Source: Planctomycetaceae bacterium | Lineage (GTDB): Bacteria; Planctomycetota; Planctomycetia; Planctomycetales; Planctomycetaceae | Direction of reading: 5' to 3' | DNA: 37,469 nucleotides | Assembly (NCBI GenBank): GCA_020426515.1 | Contig: JAGQPW010000002.1 | Location: 1-37,469, forward strand | Notes under the pieces: model-generated | The model's input: only the letters and a program-made list of their open reading frames with translations | Told to the model about the DNA's origin: nothing | The model's database searches: none | Shown: positions 30,566-37,469 of the stretch, in pieces | Layout: the number at the start of each line of letters is the position of its first letter | Position numbering within the stretch: the first letter of the stretch is position 1 | Position numbers and translations under genes: made by a program

Positions 30566-32284
30566 TCAGGGATTGGCCGAGTTATCCAGCGCGTCCGAAC
30601 TGCTCCCGCCACCCGGCCCTACGCCGCCTGATCGCAACTTGACCATGGGCATTTCAAGCGACGTCAGCGATCCACCTGCGGCGGGTGACAGCCGTTGCGG
30701 CAAACGTACGGTAAATGTACTGCCTTTTCCGAATTCGCTTTCCAGAACGACTTCTCCCTTGAGCAACTTGCACAGTTCCTTAACGATCGACAATCCCAAC
30801 CCTGTTCCTTCGTATTCGCGAGTCAGGCTGTTCGAGCCGGGCAGCGATTTGCCCTGTCGAAACCGCTCAAAGATGATGGCCTGATCTTCCAGCGGAATTC
30901 CCACGCCGGTATCAGCCACAACCACGTCGAATTTGCGATCAGCAGACGGATAAGCCGCCACGTGAATGCGCCCTCCTTCGGGAGTGAACTTCACGGCATT
31001 GGACAGCAGGTTGTAGAGAATCTGTTGAAGCTTCCCGAGATCCTGCGTCACGACGCGCAGTTCTGGATCGACTTCCCAGCGCATTTCAATGTTCTTTTTC
31101 TCCGCCAGCGGCTTCATCGTGCCGGTCAACTGTTCAATCAACTCGGCCGGTGAGAAATCCGAGAGGTAGATTTCCATTCGCCCGGCTTCGATCTTGGCCA
31201 GATCGAGAATGTCATTGATCAGGGAAAGCAGATTCTTGCCGGACAGCTGAATATTGCTGAGGTACTTCTTCTGTTTGTCACTCAAGTTCTCGGCGGCAAT
31301 CAACACATCGCTGAAGCCAAGAATGCTGTTGAGCGGCGTACGAAGTTCGTGACTCATCGTCGCCAGGAAATCGTTCTTGATCTGATTCATCTCGTGCAGG
31401 CTCAGGTTGGCCTGCGCAAGTTCGTCGACTTTGTAATCGAGTTCCGTATTGGTCTGTCGCAACTCCTCCTGCGTGGTCACCAGATGCCGCAACATCCGGT
31501 TGAACGCATGACTGAGTTCTTCGAACTCATCGCCGGTGCGAATATCGGCCCGCTGATCCAGGTCCCCATGAGCAATTGCATCGCTCACTTCCTTCAGGTG
31601 CATTACGGGCTTCACCACCACATACCGAACAATCACGTAGGATGCGGCCATCGCCAATAGTGCGGTCACCATCGCCATCGTGATCAGCACGGCGTTATTG
31701 TTGGCAATATCCCGCCGGGTGTCCTGCAACTCAAAGGTCACCCGGGCCATGGCCATCACATCGCCCGCCTGCTGAATATGAGGCTCGCAGCCTCGATCGC
31801 GATGACAGTTCACACAGGACTCGGTGGCGACAATTTTTTCGAAGTAGTGCGACTTCCCAGCGTCTTTGTCCTCGTGAACAACAGACTCGGTTCCTTTCTC
31901 GAACAACTCCTGAAAGGCCTGATGCTCAAACGGCTCGATTGGTCGTCGACTGGGATCGGCCTGTTCGAATTCGCGGTGAATAAACCGCCAGCTGTAGTCG
32001 CGCAGGTCGCTGGGTTTCAACTCGGAACTGAGCTGTTCGATAAACGGGATGGCCTCACTGTCGGTCGCCTGCAGCGACTGTGACCAGTGGGTCATCAACA
32101 AGTTCTGCCCAATCAGCAGCTGTGCCCGTTGCCGATACTGTCCGCGAATGATCTTGAGGTTGAGATGCGCATAGAAGTAGAAACTCCCAGCGATCAGCAG
32201 CATCAGCGCACCGCCAAACAGAAAGCGACACTTGCGCTCGAGACTGGTTTCCCCCAGCAGGCGTTTGAACGTCCGGTAAGTCAT
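30566..32284 (-). CDS. Membrane sensor histidine kinase with DUF3365-like, haem-binding-type sensor domain
   Basis: A 572-residue protein. Membrane helix 1 is at about 21-40. The extracytoplasmic sensor (about 41-195) resembles DUF3365/Tll0287-like domains and includes SCVNCH, a CxxCH c-type haem motif at residues 157-161. Helix 2 is at about 197-222, then HAMP (about 222-275), a short coiled coil and the kinase core. The core has the H box FLATMSHELRTPLNSILGF with phospho-accepting His312, N box LLSNAVKFTPEGG, G1 DTGVGI and G2 GTGLGLSI. The tail is Gly/Ser-rich. Redox or gas sensing is likely if haem is attached; attachment needs the cytochrome c maturation system, not seen here. No response regulator is adjacent, so the partner is unknown. 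Confidence 0.85.
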   Translation of the reverse strand: MTYRTFKRLLGETSLERKCRFLFGGALMLLIAGSFYFYAHLNLKIIRGQYRQRAQLLIGQNLLMTHWSQSLQATDSEAIPFIEQLSSELKPSDLRDYSWRFIHREFEQADPSRRPIEPFEHQAFQELFEKGTESVVHEDKDAGKSHYFEKIVATESCVNCHRDRGCEPHIQQAGDVMAMARVTFELQDTRRDIANNNAVLITMAMVTALLAMAASYVIVRYVVVKPVMHLKEVSDAIAHGDLDQRADIRTGDEFEELSHAFNRMLRHLVTTQEELRQTNTELDYKVDELAQANLSLHEMNQIKNDFLATMSHELRTPLNSILGFSDVLIAAENLSDKQKKYLSNIQLSGKNLLSLINDILDLAKIEAGRMEIYLSDFSPAELIEQLTGTMKPLAEKKNIEMRWEVDPELRVVTQDLGKLQQILYNLLSNAVKFTPEGGRIHVAAYPSADRKFDVVVADTGVGIPLEDQAIIFERFRQGKSLPGSNSLTREYEGTGLGLSIVKELCKLLKGEVVLESEFGKGSTFTVRLPQRLSPAAGGSLTSLEMPMVKLRSGGVGPGGGSSSDALDNSANP

Positions 32285-32405
32285 GACCCCACATCTCGGG
32301 GAACAGAAAGCAACAGATGGGGATTGTGACGACTGCCCCGCCGCTCCGTCCAGTTTGATCGAAAACGAGATTCCGATCGCGATTCACAAGCGGGAATCCG
32401 GCCCC

Positions 32406-33404
32406 TCAGCCAGCCGCAGCGTTCATCGACCGAGGCACTCCGGGGTCATCATCGGAACGTGACGTCACTTCCACAATGCTGAACGTATCCCGAGCCTGCC
32501 CTGCGTAGGCCACAAGCATCTCAGCGATCAGTCCCAGAGAAAGCCCTTGTGCTCCCAGCAGCAGCAGGGCCACCGAATACAGCAGGAGCGGGCGACCACC
32601 AATTGGTGCGGGCTCAACGACATGGGCAATGTTCATCAGTCCCCACAGCACCCCGAGGTAAGTCAATCCAGCCATGCCCAGACCAAATGCCAGCAGGCCC
32701 AGTCCCCCCAGCATGTGCAGCGGTCGCTGGCCAAACGCTGTCAGAAACTTCACAGTCAACAGATCGAGGAACCCGCGCAGGAAACGACGCACTCCGTACT
32801 TGGAATAGCCGAATTGTCGCGAACGGTGATGGACGGGCACTTCGGCAACTCGAAAACCGCGCGAGTGGGCCAGCACAGCGATGAAGCGGTGCATCTCGCC
32901 ATACAGGCGAATCTCATCCCGCAGGCTGGAATGAAACAGCTTGATGCCACAGTTGTGGTCGTGCAGACGGAGCCCCGTCAGTGAACTGACCATCCAGTTG
33001 AAGACCTTGCTGGGATACACCTTGTGCCAGGGATCGAGGCGACGCTGCTTCCAGCCATTCACGACATCAAATCCCTCGTCACGCTTGGCCAGAAACTGAG
33101 GAATCTCCGCCGGATCATCCTGCAGATCGGCATCCATCATCATGATGAATTCCCCTCGGGCTGCCCGCATTCCCGCCGTGAGTGCCGCCGCCTTACCGAA
33201 GTTGCGTCGGAAACGAATTCCCGAAACGCGGTCGTTCTCGGCACTCAGGGCCAGAATCTCCGTCCACGAACCATCGCGCGAACCATCGTCGATAAAGATC
33301 AGTTCGGCTTCGATTTTGTGTTCATCACAGACGGAAAATACCTGCCGGTGCAGTTCGCGCAGACTTTCGACTTCGTTGAACACGGGAACGATGATCGACA
33401 GCAT
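32406..33404 (-). CDS. Family 2 glycosyltransferase (polyprenyl-phosphate glycosyltransferase-like)
   Basis: The ATG at 33404 has GGAG about eight bases upstream. The 332-residue protein begins [13 protein letters not shown] and has [12 protein letters not shown], the [14 protein letters not shown] motif and [11 protein letters not shown] (the DxD-type metal site), all hallmarks of GT2 enzymes related to dolichol-phosphate mannosyltransferase and GtrB. Two C-terminal membrane helices (about 225-255 and 270-300) anchor it. Such enzymes transfer a sugar from a nucleotide donor to undecaprenyl phosphate on the cytoplasmic side, for later glycan modification. The donor is unknown. The histidine kinase gene follows 121 bases downstream on the same strand. 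Confidence 0.88.
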   Translation of the reverse strand: MLSIIVPVFNEVESLRELHRQVFSVCDEHKIEAELIFIDDGSRDGSWTEILALSAENDRVSGIRFRRNFGKAAALTAGMRAARGEFIMMMDADLQDDPAEIPQFLAKRDEGFDVVNGWKQRRLDPWHKVYPSKVFNWMVSSLTGLRLHDHNCGIKLFHSSLRDEIRLYGEMHRFIAVLAHSRGFRVAEVPVHHRSRQFGYSKYGVRRFLRGFLDLLTVKFLTAFGQRPLHMLGGLGLLAFGLGMAGLTYLGVLWGLMNIAHVVEPAPIGGRPLLLYSVALLLLGAQGLSLGLIAEMLVAYAGQARDTFSIVEVTSRSDDDPGVPRSMNAAAG

Positions 33405-33570
33405 GCGGTGTCTCCGATCGGAAAGTAGCGGGGAATTTTGAGGAAGACCATCGTCGGATGGCGAGTTGACGAGCGTCTACAAGACTAACGGCACCCGCGG
33501 GCGAAAGTACAGGTTCAGTCGGCACTCCATAAGCCATGCTGGCGAGGAAAGCAGGCCCGCGAAATACAAT

Positions 33571-33602
33571 CAGCCTCCCGAGTCATGCGACTCGGGAGGC
33601 TG
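33571..33602 (-). terminator. Strong hairpin, terminator of the BON-domain gene
   Basis: CAGCCTCCCGAGTC (33571-33584) and GACTCGGGAGGCTG (33589-33602) form a perfect 14-pair stem with loop ATGC. It lies 67 bases after the BON gene stop on the minus strand. The downstream minus strand continues ATTGTATTT, a weak T-rich tail. The symmetry would also work as a terminator-like barrier on the plus strand. Confidence 0.7.
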
Positions 33603-33669
33603 TCGTCATTCGGTGCGGGCGGGACGAAAGGTTCATCCCGCCGACACTCAGTTACCTCAGCACCAGGAA

Positions 33670-34845
33670 CTAGTCCCAGTTGTGTGGGTTCAGGAACCAC
33701 CACCACTTGTCGGTGCGTGATTCGAACTTCAGATTCCAGTAACCATCGTCCCATTCCAGGGAGGCTTCACGCCATTCCATGGGAACCTGAGGGTAAGGAT
33801 AGTACGGTCCGATGTACGGCCATGCCGAAGCATCGTAGTTCTTTGGATAGGTGACCGCGGCGTAGTTGTCGTACTGAGCGTAGGATGGCCAGGCGTACTG
33901 CGGCAGGTTGGGCTGGTTGTACACGTGGTGACCAACCTGCTGTCCCTGTCCGTGAGCATACTGAGGCATGCCTGGACCGGGCTGAGCGTAACCCTGCATC
34001 TGCTGCACCGGGTAACCCTGCTGCTGAGGAGGGTAGCCGCCCATTGGAGGCTGCTGTGGAGCGTATCCCCCCATTGGAGGCTGCTGTGCATACTGCTGCG
34101 GAGCATAGCCCTGTTGAGCGTATCCCTGCGGAGGTCCTGGCATCTGCGGGGCACCGAACTGCGGTCCCTGCTGATAGCTTGCCTGGGCCGTTTGACCTTC
34201 CGGAGTGGCCAGCTTGTTGAGCACCCCTTCGACACCAGGAACCGACATCGCTGCGCGAGCGGCCCGCTGAATCTGTTCGGCATCGTCGACGGTGCCAATC
34301 AGACTGGCCTGTCCACCCTTGAAGCGGACTTCAATGTCGTACCCGCTCAGGCCGGATCGGCCCAGTGAGTTGGCAATCTGCTGCGCCATCTGCTGATTGC
34401 TCAGTGGCTGGTCATGATTCACCCGCTGGACTTGACCAGCAGAGCCTCCTGGACCAGCTTCGTGCATGGCCTGAGCCACGGCACCAGGCGAACCGCCTGC
34501 AGCTGTCATCAGACTCAGTTCGTTACTGACGGACTGCACGCGAGGCACCTTGCTGACGATTTCCGTCACTTGTGCCTTCTGCGATGCATCCTTGATTTCG
34601 CCGGAAATCCGGGCGACACCCGATTTGAATTCGATCTGGACATTCTTGTGTACCAATCGCGCCTTTCCAAGCGCCTTGGCAATGTCCTGAGCGACCTCCT
34701 GATTGCTGACGGCGGCCCCTTCAGTGGCCGTTGCGGCAGGAGGTGTCGACTTCGACGGTGCGAAGTCAAAAGGGCCAGCCAGCGTCAGAGCCGGAGTTGC
34801 AGCCAGCAACCCCAGTCCCAACGCCCATTTACGTGGCAGAAGCAT
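33670..34845 (-). CDS. Secreted BON-domain protein with Pro/Gln/Tyr-rich repeats
   Basis: The ATG at 34845 follows a strong AAGGAGTGA and gives 391 residues with a signal peptide (LGLGLLAATPALTLAGP). Two BON domains (about 48-112 and 148-213) have VAQDIAKALGKARL, GVARISGEIKDASQ and their counterparts QQIANSLGRSGLSG and QASLIGTVDDAEQ. Next comes a low-complexity region (about 225-315) rich in Gly, Tyr, Pro and Gln, including a ten-residue repeat QQPPMGGYAP. The end is a conserved-looking WREASLEWDDGYWNLKFESR-type block with many tryptophans, seen in planctomycete cell-envelope proteins. BON domains bind membranes or lipids and are common in osmotic-stress proteins. It is probably an envelope protein; function is otherwise unknown. 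Confidence 0.8.
   Translation of the reverse strand: MLLPRKWALGLGLLAATPALTLAGPFDFAPSKSTPPAATATEGAAVSNQEVAQDIAKALGKARLVHKNVQIEFKSGVARISGEIKDASQKAQVTEIVSKVPRVQSVSNELSLMTAAGGSPGAVAQAMHEAGPGGSAGQVQRVNHDQPLSNQQMAQQIANSLGRSGLSGYDIEVRFKGGQASLIGTVDDAEQIQRAARAAMSVPGVEGVLNKLATPEGQTAQASYQQGPQFGAPQMPGPPQGYAQQGYAPQQYAQQPPMGGYAPQQPPMGGYPPQQQGYPVQQMQGYAQPGPGMPQYAHGQGQQVGHHVYNQPNLPQYAWPSYAQYDNYAAVTYPKNYDASAWPYIGPYYPYPQVPMEWREASLEWDDGYWNLKFESRTDKWWWFLNPHNWD
34040..34088. repeat. Short tandem repeat inside the BON gene
   Basis: CCCATTGGAGGCTGCTGTG occurs at 34040-34058 and again at 34070-34088, a 30-base period that encodes the ten-residue QQPPMGGYAP repeat on the minus strand. Surrounding CTGCTG-rich sequence continues the low-complexity tract. 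Copy number could vary by slippage. Confidence 0.6.
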
Positions 34846-35031
34846 GGACTCACTCCTTTGGTCTCTGAGTGCGTGCACCCCTGCCCGTGACAGGACCTGC
34901 ACCGACTCCCTTCGAATGACGATACTTCTGTGATCGACCAAAGAAGTCCGGCTGGATCAGTTATTCTGACTTTTTCGACTGAAGCAGGTTGTTCCGGTCG
35001 GGCAAACTGCCCGATGCGACACCCTCAGCGG

Positions 35032-35859
35032 CTATCTCGAAGCCCCCGCCCGCTGCTGTTCAAATGCCTGCAACGACTCCCTAACCAACTGTGGCATTTT
35101 GGGATGCGACGGTTCCATCGACACATGCAGGCCGCACTCCCGCAGCCTCTCAGACGCAGTCGGGCCAATACTGCCGATGAAGCACCGGCCAACCGCCGAT
35201 CGGAATTCGGACTCCAGTCCAAGGCGGCTGGCCACCTCCAGCAGATGCACAATTTGCTGTGCGCTCGTACACAGCAGCACATCCACGTCCCCGGAAATCG
35301 TCTGCCGAATCGCCTCTTCCAGGGGTTTGACATCCTCCGGAAGCGCCCAGCGGTAGATCTGCACGCACCGAACCAATGCCCCACGAGCCGCCAGTTCCGC
35401 CACCAGTTCGGTATTCGTGGCTCCATACTCCTGAATCGCCATCCGCAATCCCTTTGCGGAAACGCCGGCCCGTTCCAATTCCTGCAGCACCTCCCGCCAG
35501 GTATTGGGCTCCGGGGCGCGCAGATCAATATGAATGCCGAATTCCTTGAGCACCGGAACCGGCTTCGGCCCACGAACCATGATCTGGCAACGATTCAGCG
35601 CTTCCTGCAGTTCCGCCATGGGGTATCGAAGCTGCAGCGTCTCGAACAGTGCCCGTGCCCCGACGCCCGTCATGAACAGCACAAAGTCGATATCGCCAGC
35701 CAGCAGTGCCGCGGCGAACTCAAACGCGGAGGTGTTCTCCTCCAGAGGGATTTCCCGCATCGAATGGACGACAGTGGGGACACCACCAAAGCGTTCAATC
35801 AACGAGGTCATCTCCGGCTGCCGACGGCTTTCGAGACTGAGAACTCGCGGAGCAGACAT
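35032..35859 (-). CDS. hemD: Uroporphyrinogen-III synthase
   Basis: From the ATG at 35859 the protein has 275 residues and the two-lobed HemD pattern. The N-terminal lobe begins RVLSLESRRQPEMTSLIE and has DFVLFMTGVGARALFE. The second lobe has GDVDVLLCTSAQQIVHLLEVA and FIGSIGPTASERLRECGL. HemD closes hydroxymethylbilane into uroporphyrinogen III in haem and sirohaem synthesis. Sequence conservation in this family is low, so the call rests on these blocks and length. No other hem gene is adjacent. Confidence 0.82.
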   Translation of the reverse strand: MSAPRVLSLESRRQPEMTSLIERFGGVPTVVHSMREIPLEENTSAFEFAAALLAGDIDFVLFMTGVGARALFETLQLRYPMAELQEALNRCQIMVRGPKPVPVLKEFGIHIDLRAPEPNTWREVLQELERAGVSAKGLRMAIQEYGATNTELVAELAARGALVRCVQIYRWALPEDVKPLEEAIRQTISGDVDVLLCTSAQQIVHLLEVASRLGLESEFRSAVGRCFIGSIGPTASERLRECGLHVSMEPSHPKMPQLVRESLQAFEQQRAGASR

Positions 35860-35898
35860 GTCAAAGCATCCCAAGTGTGCAGGTCAGACAATTCAAAA

Positions 35899-35935
35899 GC
35901 CAGAAGCGTCCCCAGATAGTGGCGACGCTTCTGGC
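35899..35935 (-). terminator. Intrinsic terminator of the DUF1559 gene
   Basis: GCCAGAAGCGTC (35899-35910) and GACGCTTCTGGC (35924-35935) form a perfect 12-pair stem with a 13-base loop. On the minus strand it is followed by TTTTGAATT. It lies 52 bases after the DUF1559 stop codon and before hemD. Confidence 0.85.
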
Positions 35936-35987
35936 AACTCGCAATTTGACTTCATCAAGTGGCAGGAAAAGGCCTCGACGACTCCTG

Positions 35988-37469
35988 CTAGAAGTCGCCA
36001 ACGACCTCACCACCAGCGATCGTCGAGAGGGCTTCCATGACGCCCGGATCGACATCCTCGCTGAGAAATCGAACAGACCCATCTCCAAACAACATGTTGC
36101 ATCCGCCGTTGTACGGACCGCCAATGCCATCGGGGCCGTTAATGTACGGCTGCTGCGTCAGTGGACGAATGGACTCGGATGCCGCGGTCCATGGAGATGC
36201 ACTGCGGCTCGCTTCGGCGACCATCGCCGTGTTCGAGGTCCCATCTGTAATGTCTCGAATCCGCGTCGGACGAACAAAACTGAATACGCCGGATTTCTTG
36301 TCGATTTTCAACTGATAGGGAGCCTTGGCCCCCACGCCCCCGATCCCCACATAGCCTGACTCGGCATAGTCGTCCGACGAGACCATCGGGCTTCCCGGAT
36401 TGACGTAGGACGGAATAACCGTGTCCGAAACCGGCAAGTTGTCATCGTCATTCCAGCCCTGCTTTTGATTGATCTCGTTGTACAAGGCAGCCTGATCCAT
36501 GTACGGCAGGATGCTGACCATCCAGCTCAATTGTTCTTCCGAATCCAGTTCCGCATTGGGGACGGCACCTTGCGGGAAGTGGTTGAAGGTATCGTGGTAA
36601 TTGTGCATCGCCAGCCCCATCTGCTTGAGGTTGTTCTTGGACTGCGCCCGGCGAGCAGCCTGACGAGCCTGTTGCACGGCGGGCAGCAGCAGAGCCACCA
36701 GGACAGCAGTCGTCGCCACACCCGATGCCCCGCTCACATTGCCGCCCGCCAACGGGAACCCGGGCAGCGAAGTCCGTGAAACAGTGCGGACACCATCGTC
36801 AGTCACCTCCGTCACGGTGACGTTGGGAAACAGCGGCATCGTGACCAGTTCGGCAGGTGGGAAATCGGCAGCATCAATTGGCATCTGAAAGCCGGGGGCA
36901 AATTCGCGGCTTTCACGGATGCCCAGTTCAGCCAAACCCACAAGCGTGGGAGCAACGCCCAATAGCATCCGATATGTGTCGCTGGGGTCCATCGCCGAAA
37001 TCGCGGAGAACTTCTGGGGGACTTCGGCCAATGCGGCCTGATACGCCGCGTTCGGCTCCCACTTGGGCAGCCGACCATCTTTTCGCAGATAGAAGGCTTC
37101 GACCGCCTGGGTGTTCAAACCTATCACCAGCCAACCCTCGTTGACGCTGATCGTTGGAACGAACACTGGAAACTTCGGGATGTTAATCGTCAGAAAATCG
37201 CGAGTTCCCTTCTGGACATCGCCAATCACCACTTCGCCACGGGCTTCGCCTTCAATGCGTCCGAGTGCTGTTCCCAGCGTCTGCCGCAAAGCCGCTTCGT
37301 CTTTCACGCTGATCGCGATGGCCGAACCAAGCCCAAAACTCCCGTGCATGCTGTCGGTGTAAAGGCAATGGATGTTCCCCAGGACATCGAACAGATCTTC
37401 TTCCAGATTGATCCCCAGTTCACGTTCGACCTCGGCCAGTGCCGGATCAATCTGATCGGCAGCCCCCGA
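35988..37469 (-). CDS. DUF1559-family protein with extra N-terminal domain (5' truncated by window edge)
   Basis: The frame stays open to the right edge, so the N-terminus is outside the window; 493 residues are visible. The first half (about 1-260 of the visible part) resembles a large exported domain with ELGINLEEDLFDVLG and FLTINIPKFPVFVPTISVNEGW, not a known enzyme. From about residue 255 it becomes a planctomycete DUF1559 module: TTAVLVALLLPAVQQARQAARRAQ, NNLKQMGLAMHNYHDTFNHFP, GTSNTAMVAEAS, and the end MLFGDGSVRFLSEDVD. In most DUF1559 proteins that hydrophobic helix is N-terminal, with a prepilin GFTLIELLVV leader. Here it is internal, with no such leader. DUF1559 proteins are pseudopilin-like and abundant in this phylum; their function is unknown. 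A terminator follows 52 bases after the stop. Confidence 0.88.
   Translation of the reverse strand, partial: SGAADQIDPALAEVERELGINLEEDLFDVLGNIHCLYTDSMHGSFGLGSAIAISVKDEAALRQTLGTALGRIEGEARGEVVIGDVQKGTRDFLTINIPKFPVFVPTISVNEGWLVIGLNTQAVEAFYLRKDGRLPKWEPNAAYQAALAEVPQKFSAISAMDPSDTYRMLLGVAPTLVGLAELGIRESREFAPGFQMPIDAADFPPAELVTMPLFPNVTVTEVTDDGVRTVSRTSLPGFPLAGGNVSGASGVATTAVLVALLLPAVQQARQAARRAQSKNNLKQMGLAMHNYHDTFNHFPQGAVPNAELDSEEQLSWMVSILPYMDQAALYNEINQKQGWNDDDNLPVSDTVIPSYVNPGSPMVSSDDYAESGYVGIGGVGAKAPYQLKIDKKSGVFSFVRPTRIRDITDGTSNTAMVAEASRSASPWTAASESIRPLTQQPYINGPDGIGGPYNGGCNMLFGDGSVRFLSEDVDPGVMEALSTIAGGEVVGDF

Overview
The window looks like a chromosomal segment of a member of the Planctomycetota. The strongest marker is the DUF1559 protein at the right edge, with its LLPAVQQAR helix, NLKQMGLAMHNYHDTFNHFPQG-type core and FGDGSVRF end. 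Supporting markers are a secreted DUF1080 protein, a BON-domain protein with a proline/glutamine/tyrosine-rich tail, a secreted neutral-ceramidase-like protein, many genes without a clear Shine-Dalgarno, and moderately high GC. No phage, insertion sequence or CRISPR array was seen, so this is mostly a core-like region of single genes and short operons.

Layout. 1-603: C-terminal part of a ceramidase-like protein. 688-759: a damaged tRNA-Arg(TCG) on the minus strand. 986-3589, plus: a DUF1080 protein, then NfeD followed by a peroxiredoxin-fold protein that has lost its cysteine. 3597-4616, minus: an HtrA-like pseudoprotease with a PDZ domain nested in the protease fold. 4919-6295: argH. 6381-8408, minus: two zinc-ribbon membrane proteins. 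8860-10194, plus: a small unknown protein and an HDOD signalling protein. 10611-12860, minus: a GH5 glycosidase with a duplicated N-terminal module. 13053-16852, minus: a sulfur-related set read in the order SulP transporter, sulfide:quinone-oxidoreductase-like flavoprotein, DsrE-like protein. About 1 kb of gene-poor, possibly decayed DNA follows. 17960-18963: two tandem paralogous lipoproteins of unknown family. 19199-20833: a coiled-coil membrane protein. 20981-22996: a SulP transporter fused to STAS and a PII/SbtB-like domain. 23343-29480: a complete nqrABCDEF operon closed by a strong intrinsic terminator. 29643-34845, minus: a methyltransferase, a haem-binding-type sensor histidine kinase, a polyprenyl-phosphate-type glycosyltransferase and the BON protein. 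35032-35859, minus: hemD. 35988-37469, minus: the truncated DUF1559 protein.

How the genes may work together. The Na+-NQR complex pumps sodium using NADH. Immediately upstream sits a SulP carrier of the type often linked to carbonic anhydrase or bicarbonate uptake. Many SulP bicarbonate carriers are sodium driven, so the pair could join a sodium gradient to inorganic-carbon uptake, with the fused PII-like domain sensing nucleotide or carbon status; this is inference. A second, different SulP protein lies upstream of the sulfide-oxidising flavoprotein and the DsrE-like protein, suggesting sulfide detoxification together with sulfate or sulfite movement. The most unusual items are the SulP-STAS-PII-like fusion, the nested PDZ pseudoprotease, the cysteine-less peroxiredoxin and the damaged tRNA.
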